Assembly (NCBI RefSeq): GCF_010667645.1
Contig: NZ_WHZV01000013.1
Coordinates: 1 to 56,879, forward strand
DNA length: 56,879 nt
Source of the DNA: Bifidobacterium platyrrhinorum
GTDB lineage: Bacteria; Actinomycetota; Actinomycetes; Actinomycetales; Bifidobacteriaceae
Direction of reading: 5' to 3'
Below are positions 49,140 to 56,879 of the stretch, piece by piece (positions within the stretch are counted from its first letter, which is position 1; every line of letters starts with the position of its first letter). A program made the translations under genes and the position numbers. The notes under the pieces were generated by a model. That model was not told the DNA's origin. It searched no databases and saw nothing but the letters and a program-made list of their open reading frames with translations.

Positions 49140-49639
49140 CAACACACCGAAGGCGAAGTATCCCCCACTTCACCATCCACACCACGCAGAATCCAAGACA
49201 AGGAGGCGTGACACTCAGAGCGGATCCCCCTGTCCCGAACCGTCCTCACCTCGACCAGACCGCCGGACTACGGGCGTACGTCCATACGGGCTTTTTCACT
49301 CGGCATCCGGTCGGACGTACGCTTACGATTCCTCAGCGTACGTCCGACCGGATGGACGCGGAAAACACCCCGGCGAACGTACTGCGAGCGCCATGGCTAT
49401 TACGGAGCACTACGAACACTTCGGAGGAATTCAGCGAAACCCACGCCGCAAAACTCGGAAGAACGGGCGGGGCCGCCTTGGTACCGGAAGCAGCCGGCTT
49501 CGGCGGAGAAAGGGGCCGATCCGGTACCGCAACGGACGAATCCCAGTACGAAAAGCCCGGACCGACACCGACGCCTTTCCCTAGATCAGTCTCCCTGCGC
49601 TTCGCCCATACCTATGGCCATATACCTGTCTCGGCGCCC
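49140..49639. other. Intergenic region with hairpin, no convincing gene
   Basis: About 500 bases without a supported gene. Besides the hairpin at 49304-49354 it has a 9-bp inverted repeat (GGTACCGGA, 49480-49488 and 49520-49528). A 63-codon frame at 49393-49584 (plus) is basic and lacks a ribosome-binding site; I do not call it. The region may hold a remnant or a small RNA. Confidence 0.5.
49304..49354. terminator. 20-bp perfect hairpin
   Basis: CATCCGGTCGGACGTACGCT and its exact complement with an 11-base loop. It lies between the ends and starts of minus-strand genes, about 290 bases past the TetM-like gene stop. Terminator is one reading; a structured RNA or repeat is another. Confidence 0.5.
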
Positions 49640-51940
49640 TCACGCCGTCGCGTACGCCACGTGCGCGAATTCGGGCACCTTGTACCATTTGACCGGGTAT
49701 CCGGCGCCGTGGGCGCAGAACACGGAGTCGGGCGTATTCTCCAGGTCGGCCTCCGGATCGTATGCGGCCGCTTCGATCACGCGCCGTTCGTCATGGCAGG
49801 GCCGGTAGCCGCCGAACGAGGCGGAGAAGCGCCCACGGCCGTGCGTGTACGCGTTCACGTCCATCGCGTAGTCGCGCATCTCGCTCACCGGCGCCCCGCC
49901 TTCGATGACGGCGTATTCGCCGTCGTCCGCGGGCGGGTCGAACGTGCCGGACATGCGTTGCACATCGGCCATGGCGCGCCCGATCATGTCGCTCGGCACC
50001 TCGAGACGGAACCGGTACCACGGTTCGAGCAGACGGCAGTTGCCCGGGTCCGAGGCGACGTCCTTCACCATGGCGTCGACGTCGCGTCCCTCGCCCGCGG
50101 TCCGGCCATTCCCGTCGTTCGCATCGTTCCCGGACGCGGCATCCTCCTCCGGCGGCTCGTATGCGGGCGCGGCGGTGTCCCTGTCCACGACCGGCCGGCC
50201 CGTCACGCCGGCGCGCGCCTCCATCAGCCCCTGCCGTATCGCACGGTAGGTAGCCTGCCGGAAGTCGCCTCCCTCCGTATGCTTCAGGTGCGCGCGTGCG
50301 GCGACGAGCGTCATCCTCACGTCGGTGAGCGGCGCGCCGACGAGCACGCCGAGATGGTCGCGTTCGGTCAGGTGGGTGAGGATGAGCCGCTGCCAGTTGC
50401 GGTCAAGGTCGTTCACGCCCATCGCCGACGCGACGGTCACGCCGCTGCCCGGCTCCCCCGGTTCGATCAGGATGTGCGCTTCGGCGTAGTGGCGCAACGG
50501 TTCGAAATGCCCGACGCCTTCGATGGGTGCGGTGATGGTCTCGCGGTAGAGGATCGCGCCGGCGCCGAACGTCACGTCGAGTCCGAACCGGTCGTGCAGG
50601 GTCTGCTGGACGATCTCCAGCTGCACGGCGCCCATGAGCTGCACGCGCAGTTCCTGCACGCGTTCCACCCAGTCGACGCGCAGCAGCGGGTCCTCGTCCT
50701 CCAGCTCGCGCAGCGCGGCGATCACCCGGTGCAGGGTGAGGTCGTCGAAGCGCGGGCGGTCTGAGGCGCTCTCCCCCGTGCTCCCGTCGTCGCCGGCCTC
50801 GGCGGCCCCGGCGGATCCGCCCGCCGCCTCCGCGTCCTGCACACCGGCGGGCAGCACCGTATAGGTGAGCACCGGCTGCATTTCAGGGCTGCCGGCGTCC
50901 GGCTCCATTCCCAATCCGGCTCCGGGGAACGTGCGTTCGAGTCCGGTGACCGCGCATACCGCGCCGGCGGGCAGTTCCGTGACGATTTCGGATTTCGCGC
51001 CGTTGTAGATGCGCACCTGGTCGATTTTCTCGTCGGTCTTCCCGGGACCGTCCTCCGATCGACCGGTCTCGGTCTCCCCCGCCGCGTTCCCGGTCCCGAC
51101 CGCCACCATCGACTTGGCCTTGAGCGTGCCGCCGGTGACGCGCAGCCAGGTGAGCCTGTTGTGTTTGTCGTCGTGCGAGATCTTGAACACACGTGCGCCG
51201 AATCCGCGCGGCCACTCGGTCTCGCGCGTGTACGCGGTCAGTCCGTCGAGGAATTCGCCGACGCCGTCGAGCTTCAACGCGGAGCCGAAATACACGGGGA
51301 ACAGCGCACGCCCGGCGATCATCGCGCGCAGCGTGCCCACGGACAGCGCGCCGGTTTCAAGGTATTCGTCCATCGCGGACTCGTCGAGCGTGGCCACGTC
51401 CTCGGCGGCGTCGCCCAGGTCGACCGTCTCGCCGTCGTCGGGCGCGGCGCCGCCTTGGCCGGATTCGGGCATCGGCAGCGGGAACACGGCGTCGCCCAGC
51501 CGGCGGCGCAGTTGCGCGAGCGTCGCTTCGCGGTCGAAGCCGGCGGCGTCGCATTTGTTGACGAAGACGAACGTGGGCACCCGGTAGCGGGCGAGCAGGC
51601 GCCACAGCGTTTCGGTGTGCCCCTGCACGCCGTCGGTGCCGGAGACGACGAGGATCGCGTAGTCGAGCACGCGCAGCACGCGTTCGGTTTCGGCGGCGAA
51701 GTCGACGTGCCCGGGGGTGTCGAGCAGGGTGAGGTCCAGGTCGCCGTAGTCGACGAGCGCCTGGTGCGCGAAGATGGTGATGCCGCGGGCCTTTTCGAGC
51801 GCGTTCGTGTCGAGGAACGCGTCTCCGTGGTCGACGCGGCCGAGTCTGCGGATCTCGCCGGTGCGGTAGAGCAGGGCTTCGGAGAGCGTGGTCTTGCCCG
51901 CGTCCACGTGCGCCACGATTCCCGCCACGATCCGTTTCAT
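49640..51940 (-). CDS. TetM/TetO-like ribosomal-protection-type GTPase
   Basis: A 766-residue translational GTPase related to EF-G and tetracycline ribosomal protection proteins. G1 is AHVDAGKTT (about 9-17), G3 DTPGHVDF and G4 NKCD. It ends in NTPDSVFCAHGAGYPVKW, typical of the TetM-like group. It is longer than TetM (about 640) because of several acidic or Gly/Ala-rich inserts, for example around residues 170-190 (QGGAAPDDGETVDLGDAAED), near 350, and near 420. Chromosomal context with housekeeping genes, no transfer genes and normal GC suggest a native translation factor rather than an acquired resistance gene. The start has GAAAGGA five bases upstream. Confidence 0.88.
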   Translation of the reverse strand: MKRIVAGIVAHVDAGKTTLSEALLYRTGEIRRLGRVDHGDAFLDTNALEKARGITIFAHQALVDYGDLDLTLLDTPGHVDFAAETERVLRVLDYAILVVSGTDGVQGHTETLWRLLARYRVPTFVFVNKCDAAGFDREATLAQLRRRLGDAVFPLPMPESGQGGAAPDDGETVDLGDAAEDVATLDESAMDEYLETGALSVGTLRAMIAGRALFPVYFGSALKLDGVGEFLDGLTAYTRETEWPRGFGARVFKISHDDKHNRLTWLRVTGGTLKAKSMVAVGTGNAAGETETGRSEDGPGKTDEKIDQVRIYNGAKSEIVTELPAGAVCAVTGLERTFPGAGLGMEPDAGSPEMQPVLTYTVLPAGVQDAEAAGGSAGAAEAGDDGSTGESASDRPRFDDLTLHRVIAALRELEDEDPLLRVDWVERVQELRVQLMGAVQLEIVQQTLHDRFGLDVTFGAGAILYRETITAPIEGVGHFEPLRHYAEAHILIEPGEPGSGVTVASAMGVNDLDRNWQRLILTHLTERDHLGVLVGAPLTDVRMTLVAARAHLKHTEGGDFRQATYRAIRQGLMEARAGVTGRPVVDRDTAAPAYEPPEEDAASGNDANDGNGRTAGEGRDVDAMVKDVASDPGNCRLLEPWYRFRLEVPSDMIGRAMADVQRMSGTFDPPADDGEYAVIEGGAPVSEMRDYAMDVNAYTHGRGRFSASFGGYRPCHDERRVIEAAAYDPEADLENTPDSVFCAHGAGYPVKWYKVPEFAHVAYATA

Positions 51941-52240
51941 CAGCTTCCTTTCTCCATTCGCGAAACCGCCGGTCGCGCCGGACATGCCGCGCGGCTTCGC
52001 CGGCGGCCGTCGCGCCCGCGAAGCCCGTTCGCCGCAGCGCGTACCTTCCCAATATAGACGCCGGCGGGAGCCGACCGGACCGGCGGCGGACGCGGGACGC
52101 ACGCGTTGACACGCGCGGCGGGGCGAAAACCGGTAGATATGTTCCGTATTCCGTACGCGCCTTTACTATGGGATGCGCATCGGACCCGTCGGACGGGCCG
52201 TGCGGTCAGACGAAGGCAGGACGACAGACAGGAGTGTTCC

Positions 52241-52933
52241 ATGACCGTTGCAGGCATCGAGGGGTTCCCGACCGATTACGTGGCGCTCGATCTGGAGACC
52301 ACGGGCTTCTATCCGAACAGCTGCGCGATCACGGAGATCGGCGCCGTGCGCGTGCGCGACCGGCGCATCGTGGACCGGTTCCAGCGTCTGGTGAACCCGT
52401 TGAAGCCGATTCCGGCGGCGGTGGTGCGGCTCACCGGCATCACGGACGATATGGTCGCGGGGCTCGACCCGATCGACCAGGTGCTGCCCGAGTTCGTCGC
52501 CTGGCTGGGGCAGGGAGCGGACGCGGAGAGCACCGGCGACGGCACCGCGGCCGCCGCGCCCGGCATCACCATGATCGAGCCGCTGATCGGCCACAACATC
52601 CGCTTCGATCTGGGTTTCCTTGATTGGAACGCCCGCAAGGTGCTGGACGGCCCGTTCTCCTGCGTGGATTTCGACACGATGCAGATCAGCCGCACGCTGT
52701 TCTCCCATGAGCGCCATCATCGCCTGCTCGACCTGATCCAACGGTTCGACATCGCCGACAACGAGGAGCACCGCGCGCTGAGCGACGCCATCCAGACGCA
52801 GCAGTGCTTCGAATGGCTGCACAAGTACGTGGACCGTCATGCGGGCCGCGGCGGTTTCGGGACCGTCGACTGGAAGACCGTGCCGACGAAGAACAACGAC
52901 GCCATCCTCAACCGCCAGATCATCCTGCTGTGA
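52241..52933 (+). CDS. DEDDh 3'-5' exonuclease (DNA polymerase III epsilon-like)
   Basis: A 230-residue exonuclease-fold protein. ExoI motif is LDLETTG, ExoII GHNIRFDLGFL, and ExoIII HRALSDA with the His and Asp of the DEDDh class. There is no BRCT or UvrC-like fusion. It could proofread, trim DNA or RNA, or act in repair; the exact role is unknown. The start has CAGGAG six bases upstream. Divergent from the TetM-like gene. Confidence 0.9.
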   Translation: MTVAGIEGFPTDYVALDLETTGFYPNSCAITEIGAVRVRDRRIVDRFQRLVNPLKPIPAAVVRLTGITDDMVAGLDPIDQVLPEFVAWLGQGADAESTGDGTAAAAPGITMIEPLIGHNIRFDLGFLDWNARKVLDGPFSCVDFDTMQISRTLFSHERHHRLLDLIQRFDIADNEEHRALSDAIQTQQCFEWLHKYVDRHAGRGGFGTVDWKTVPTKNNDAILNRQIILL

Positions 52934-53011
52934 CCGTTCCGTCCTCCTACCCGCTGTTCGTCGTCCGCCGATGACGTCGCCGGCGGACGACGGATGCCGG
53001 ACAACGGACAG

Positions 53012-53064
53012 CCGACGGTGGACGACGGACGACGGATGGTGGGCAACCGACGGTGGACGACGGA
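53012..53064. repeat. Imperfect repeats in a short intergenic gap
   Basis: CCGACGGTGGACGACGGA occurs at 53012-53029 and 53047-53064, with partial copies (GGACGACGGATG) from about 52985. It lies between the exonuclease gene and the M13 peptidase gene. Confidence 0.6.
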
Positions 53065-53116
53065 CGCCGCGGGCATATCCCGGCGGGCCGGCCGTCCACC
53101 GACTAGGCTGGGCGGT

Positions 53117-55339
53117 ATGAGTGAAACATCTGCAACCAACGCCGCCGGCACGCTCAAGTCCGGCATCGACCCGGCGTCGTTCTCCGGCGTCGTCAAGCCC
53201 TCCGAAGACCTGTTCCGTTACGTGAACGGCCCGTGGATCGACACGTACCGCCTGCCCGACGACCGTTCCCGCTACGGTTCGTTCGACAAGCTCGCCGAGG
53301 ACGCGGAGAACCAGATCCGCGACATCCTCGAGGAGGACGACGCCGATGGCGCCGCCGCGGGTGACAAACCCGGCGCGAAGTCGCGCGCCCTGTACCGTTC
53401 GTTCCTCGACACCGATGCGATCGAGAAGGCCGGCATCGCGCCGATCAAACCGGCGCTCGACATCATCGACGCCGTGACCGACAAGGCGGGCATGACGCGC
53501 GCGCTCGGCGAGCTCAACGCCGAGGGCGGATCGGACATCCTCGGCATCGCCGTCTACGGCGACCCGGGAGACCCGGACCACAACATCCTGCACATCGAAC
53601 AGGCCGGCCTGCTGCTGCCGGACGAGGCGTACTACCGCGAGGATCATTACGCGCCGGTGCGCGAGGCGTACGTGCACATGGTCGCCACCCAACTCGTGAA
53701 CGCCGGCTACGCGCCCGCCGCCGAGGAGAACCCGAACGTCGGCGACGAGCTGCCGTCGCACGGCGAAGACGAGCACGACGTCGCCGAAGACGGGGCCCCG
53801 ATCCCGACGCCGAGCGAGGCGGCCCTCGACATGGCCCGCCGCTTCCTCGACGTGGAAACCCGCATCGCCGCGAACCATTGGGACAACGTGGCGACGCGCG
53901 ACTCGGTGAAGACCTACAATCCCACCGACTTCGCCGACCTGGCCGCGATGCTCAGGCACTTCGACATCGCAGCGTGGATCGACGCCTGCCAGGCCGGCTA
54001 CGACACCAAGCCCGCGGCGAGCGTGCAGCCGCTCGACTTCCGTGCGATCTTCGGCCGCGTGATCGTGCACGAGCCGAGCTTCCTGACGGGGCTCGACGCG
54101 TTCTGGGAGGCCGCCGACCTCGAGGACCTCAAGCTGTGGGCGCGCGTCCACATGATCGTCGGCGCGGCCTCCTACCTGTCGCACGAGTTCGACAGGACGA
54201 ACTTCGACTTCTTCGGCAAGGTGCTGTCCGGCCAGAAGAAGCAGCGCGACCGCTGGAAGCGCGGCGTGAGCATGGTCAACGGCGTCTGCGGCGAGGACGT
54301 GGGCCGCGAATACGTGCGGCGTCACTTCCCGGAAAGCTCGAAGAAGCGCATGGAGCAGCTGGTCGCGAACCTCATCGACGCGTACCGCGTGTCCATCACG
54401 AACTCGGACTGGCTGGGCGAGGACACGAAGGCGAAGGCGTTGGAGAAGCTCGCCAAGTTCACGCCGAAGATCGGCTACACGAACCACTGGCGCGACTATG
54501 CCGCGCTGGACGTGCACGAGGACGCGGTGTTCGCCGACAACATGAAGGCCGTGGCCCTGTACGTGATGGGCTACGAGCTGGGCAAGGCCGGCAAGCCGGT
54601 CGACAAGGACGAGTGGCTGATGAACCCGCAGACGGTGAACGCCTATTACGAGCCGACCATGAACGTCATCGTGTTCCCCGCGGCGATCCTGCAGCCCCCG
54701 TTCTTCGACCCGGACGCGGAGGACGCGGCCAACTACGGCGGCATCGGCGCGGTGATCGGCCACGAGATCGGCCACGGCTTCGACGACCAGGGCGCCCAGT
54801 ACGACGGCGACGGCAAGCTCGACGACTGGTGGACGGCCGACGACAAGGCGAACTTCGAACGGCGCACGAAGGCGCTCATCGAACAGTACAACGCGTTCGT
54901 GCCGAAGCAGCTCGCCGAGAAGTACGCGGACGAGCCGGACAAGGCCCCGCACGTGAACGGCGCGCTGACGATCGGCGAGAACATCGGTGACCTGGGCGGC
55001 GTGAACATCGCGCTCAAGGCGTACGCGTTCGCGCTGGACAAGGCCGCCGGCCGCCCCGAGGACGGTTCCGCCGCGGCGATCGAGGCGTCGCTCGCGACCG
55101 CGCCGGAGCTCGACGGGTTCACCGGTCTGCAGCGCTTCTTCCTGAGCTACGCCACGATCTGGCGCACGAAGAACCGCGACGAGCTGGCCGAACAGTACCT
55201 GCAGATCGACCCGCACTCCCCCGCCGAATGCCGTACGAACGGCATCGTGCGCAACGTGGACCTGTTCTACAAGGCCTTCGACGTGAAGGAGGGCGACGCC
55301 ATGTGGCTGGCCCCGCAGGAGCGCGTCCATATCTGGTGA
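53117..55339 (+). CDS. pepO: M13-family metallopeptidase (PepO/neprilysin-like)
   Basis: A 740-residue zinc endopeptidase. The zinc site is HEIGH (His549, Glu550, His553) with the third ligand Glu621 in GENIGDLGG, and NAYYEPTMNVIVFPAAIL forms the substrate cleft. It has no signal peptide, so it is cytoplasmic like other bacterial PepO. An acidic insert near residue 210 (HGEDEHDVAEDGAPIP) is not in most relatives. There is no Shine-Dalgarno; a TAGGCT -10-like box lies seven bases before the ATG, so the mRNA may be leaderless. Confidence 0.93.
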   Translation: MSETSATNAAGTLKSGIDPASFSGVVKPSEDLFRYVNGPWIDTYRLPDDRSRYGSFDKLAEDAENQIRDILEEDDADGAAAGDKPGAKSRALYRSFLDTDAIEKAGIAPIKPALDIIDAVTDKAGMTRALGELNAEGGSDILGIAVYGDPGDPDHNILHIEQAGLLLPDEAYYREDHYAPVREAYVHMVATQLVNAGYAPAAEENPNVGDELPSHGEDEHDVAEDGAPIPTPSEAALDMARRFLDVETRIAANHWDNVATRDSVKTYNPTDFADLAAMLRHFDIAAWIDACQAGYDTKPAASVQPLDFRAIFGRVIVHEPSFLTGLDAFWEAADLEDLKLWARVHMIVGAASYLSHEFDRTNFDFFGKVLSGQKKQRDRWKRGVSMVNGVCGEDVGREYVRRHFPESSKKRMEQLVANLIDAYRVSITNSDWLGEDTKAKALEKLAKFTPKIGYTNHWRDYAALDVHEDAVFADNMKAVALYVMGYELGKAGKPVDKDEWLMNPQTVNAYYEPTMNVIVFPAAILQPPFFDPDAEDAANYGGIGAVIGHEIGHGFDDQGAQYDGDGKLDDWWTADDKANFERRTKALIEQYNAFVPKQLAEKYADEPDKAPHVNGALTIGENIGDLGGVNIALKAYAFALDKAAGRPEDGSAAAIEASLATAPELDGFTGLQRFFLSYATIWRTKNRDELAEQYLQIDPHSPAECRTNGIVRNVDLFYKAFDVKEGDAMWLAPQERVHIW

Positions 55340-55643
55340 CCTGCCGGTAACGGCCTCGCCCCGCTCTCCTGATGGGGTTGATTCATCGGGTGGGGGGCGA
55401 CGGCATGTGATGCCTGTGGCGTAATACCTGTGGCGTATGGATGCGAAGCCGCGTCCATACGCCACATTCGTATGCGTCACTTTCGTGATGCGATCAGAGG
55501 CGATCAGGATGCGATCAGGAACCCGTTCGCACGTTCCCCGCGGTGGCCGGCATATGCGCACACGGCGATAAGCCGTATGCGAAAACGGGACCGGCGTACC
55601 GCACCGCAACCGCACCGCGTCGGAACCACGTCGAAACCACGTC
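55340..55643. other. Intergenic region with a hairpin and short repeats
   Basis: No gene supported. A 12-bp perfect stem (GTGGCGTATGGA, 55430-55441 with 55454-55465) may be the terminator between two converging genes. GCGATCAG occurs several times near 55490-55530. Confidence 0.6.
55430..55465. terminator. Hairpin after the M13 peptidase gene
   Basis: A 12-bp perfect stem and 12-base loop lie about 90 bases past the stop, between convergent genes. There is no T-run. Confidence 0.5.
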
Positions 55644-56420
55644 TCAGAATTCGGCTCCGGTGCCGTCGGCGGGATTGCCGCCGTCGCCGGTCATGGACGC
55701 TCCCGGGATGGAATCCTGACCATATTGGGCCTGTACGCCTGTCGGCTGCGTGTCCGTCTCCATGGACGAGGGCGGTGCATCCACGCCATCCGCCGCCACT
55801 TCGCCCGTGGCTTCGTCCACGACGACCTGCGTCTCCATATCCGCGGTGTTCCGCGGCACGCCCATATCCGTGCCGGCGGTCGTACCAGGCGTCCGGGAGA
55901 CATCGATGCTCACGGGCGGTACGACGCCGTTCATGGAAGCGTCGCCAGCTCCCACACCGGGCTGCCCGCCTCCGGTCTGCAATAGAGGATTCGCCGGCGC
56001 GCCGACACCGGAAGCGTTCGCACCGTCCGGGGCATCCACACTGCCCGGCTTGCGGCCGCTACGACGGCTGAATGTGGACACGCCCTGGCTGAGATCCGGG
56101 CCGACCGCCGTCGCGTCGATGACCGGGGACAGCCGGTCGACGCCGTCCTTCTGCCATCGTTCCGTACGCAGCGTGCCGGTCACGATCACCGGATCACCTT
56201 TGCGTAGCGACCCCATCACGTTCATCGACAGCGCGCGATAGGCGCACACGCCGATCCATGAGGTGCCGCGGTCACGCCACTGCCCGCTGTTCGCGTCGTA
56301 ATACCGTGGAGTCACCCCGACCCTGAACGAGCAGGCGGGGACGTCCTTGCCCGTGACGAAGGAGACGGGACTCGCCCCGAGATTGCCAGTGACGGTCACC
56401 AGCGCTTGTTGGATGCCCAT
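55644..56420 (-). CDS. Single-stranded DNA-binding protein-like protein
   Basis: A 258-residue protein. Residues 1-110 form an SSB-type OB fold (GIQQALVTVTGNLGASPVSF, with SLRKGDPVIVTGTLRTERW). About 150 residues of Gly/Ala/Pro/Asp-rich disordered tail follow. The C-terminus is GTGAEF, which lacks the acidic DDDIPF-type tip that recruits repair partners. This suggests a second, divergent SSB rather than the replicative one. The start ATG has GGAAGGA six bases upstream. Confidence 0.85.
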   Translation of the reverse strand: MGIQQALVTVTGNLGASPVSFVTGKDVPACSFRVGVTPRYYDANSGQWRDRGTSWIGVCAYRALSMNVMGSLRKGDPVIVTGTLRTERWQKDGVDRLSPVIDATAVGPDLSQGVSTFSRRSGRKPGSVDAPDGANASGVGAPANPLLQTGGGQPGVGAGDASMNGVVPPVSIDVSRTPGTTAGTDMGVPRNTADMETQVVVDEATGEVAADGVDAPPSSMETDTQPTGVQAQYGQDSIPGASMTGDGGNPADGTGAEF

Positions 56421-56815
56421 GATTGGTCCTTCCCTGCCGGCCACGCTGCCGACATCGTTCAGATGCTTACCAGTCCTGTTTGGTTGTGCTTTCGGTTATG
56501 TCGAAGACGGCAGGACAGGCAACGGCGGTCCTCGACATACCGCATCGACGCCGATGGCAAAAGGACTCCGCCTATGCGGGGTGCACCACCGTTGCATGCG
56601 CCTCTTCGATGGACATCAGCTTGCGTCATCCGTGCCGAAGCGGGCAAACGATGCGCACCTATGTGTACAGAGCTTGGCAATGTCGGCCGTGTTGTGGATG
56701 GAATGTGGATGGATGATGGTTATCCACCGTTTGGTAGGGAACATGGCGGATGAGCTTGGATACCGTGCTCCCCGTTGATGTTCCCGGTTTGTTTGTTGGT
56801 TGTGTGTGGGTATGC
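56421..56815. other. Intergenic region before a probable rRNA operon end
   Basis: About 395 bases without a supported gene. It contains three DnaA-box-like 9-mers at 56693, 56704 and 56720. Several short frames overlap but none has a ribosome-binding site or recognisable product. Confidence 0.55.
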
Positions 56816-56818
56816 GAA

Positions 56819-56851
56819 GGACCCCCGGGAGCTGTGCTCGACCGGGGGTCC
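56819..56851 (-). terminator. Strong terminator, probably of an rRNA operon
   Basis: A perfect 10-bp stem (GGACCCCCGG / CCGGGGGTCC) with a 13-base loop. On the minus strand it directly follows the presumed 5S rRNA end and is followed by TTCGC. Confidence 0.7.
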
Positions 56852-56862
56852 AGTATGTTAAT

Positions 56863-56879
56863 AGCGGCGACGTGCTACT
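56863..56879 (-). rRNA. rrf: Probable 3' end of a 5S rRNA gene (partial, cut by window edge)
   Basis: The last bases read on the minus strand as AGTAGCACGTCGCCGC. This resembles the conserved 5S rRNA end of Actinobacteria (…AGTAGG-TCGCCGC…), and a strong terminator follows. Only about 17 bases are visible. Confidence 0.5.

Noticed and set aside
49393..49584. A 63-codon plus-strand frame in the gap before the TetM-like gene
   Set aside because: No ribosome-binding site and a basic, low-information sequence. Nothing supports expression.
49640..51940. Acquired tetracycline-resistance gene
   Set aside because: The context is housekeeping, there are no transfer genes, and base composition matches neighbours. 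Called a TetM-like GTPase instead.
52166..55615. A 1149-codon minus-strand frame opposite the exonuclease and M13 genes
   Set aside because: Antisense shadow made of Arg/Val/Asp-rich filler.

Overview
This window looks like a chromosomal segment of a high-G+C Bifidobacterium. The basis is the gene content: a bifidobacterial-type GH42 beta-galactosidase operon, a GH38 alpha-mannosidase/ABC operon, the DapD branch of lysine synthesis, and very GC-rich codon use. Most proteins read like bifidobacterial orthologues. The species cannot be told from the sequence. About 40 protein genes are supported. I saw no tRNA gene, CRISPR array, prophage or complete transposon. Long overlapping open frames on the opposite strand are common and are artefacts of the base composition.

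Layout: 1-315 holds repeats that look like the end of an insertion sequence and a tandemly duplicated gene end. 0.3-11.8 kb (minus strand) carries a TauE/SafE permease, aminopeptidase N, RNase J, dapA, dapB and a SWIM/SNF2 helicase. 12.1-14.3 kb (plus) carries coaBC and coaX for coenzyme A synthesis. 14.4-22.9 kb is a galactoside-use locus: two tandem solute-binding lipoproteins, a GH42 beta-galactosidase and two permeases on the minus strand, with a divergent LacI regulator. Four copies of a matching operator-like sequence lie at its promoters. 23.0-30.0 kb (minus) has an RluA-type pseudouridine synthase overlapping glmS, then a polar amino-acid ABC transporter with two binding lipoproteins.

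30.1-36.2 kb (minus) is a cell-division/translation block: prfB, ftsE, ftsX, a coiled-coil CHAP hydrolase and smpB, with a small membrane protein upstream. The CHAP protein has the layout of FtsEX-controlled hydrolases of the PcsB type, and FtsE has an unusual disordered tail of about 260 residues. dapD (plus), gltA, map and an HdeD-like membrane protein follow. 41.2-49.0 kb (minus) is a mannoside-use operon (binding lipoprotein, two permeases, GH38 alpha-mannosidase) with a ROK regulator. It has a nine-base poly-G tract just after the lipobox cysteine. 49.6-56.4 kb holds a TetM-like GTPase, a DEDDh exonuclease, an M13 peptidase and an SSB-like protein. The last bases look like the 3' end of a 5S rRNA gene on the minus strand followed by a strong terminator, so an rRNA operon probably lies just beyond the window.

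The least expected structures are (i) three long hairpins (one at 8.0 kb, two at 25.7-25.9 kb) with different, nearly perfect stems but the same roughly 37-39-base insert, (ii) the FtsE tail in the FtsEX/CHAP module, (iii) the poly-G tract, and (iv) a probably leaderless 44-residue membrane protein.
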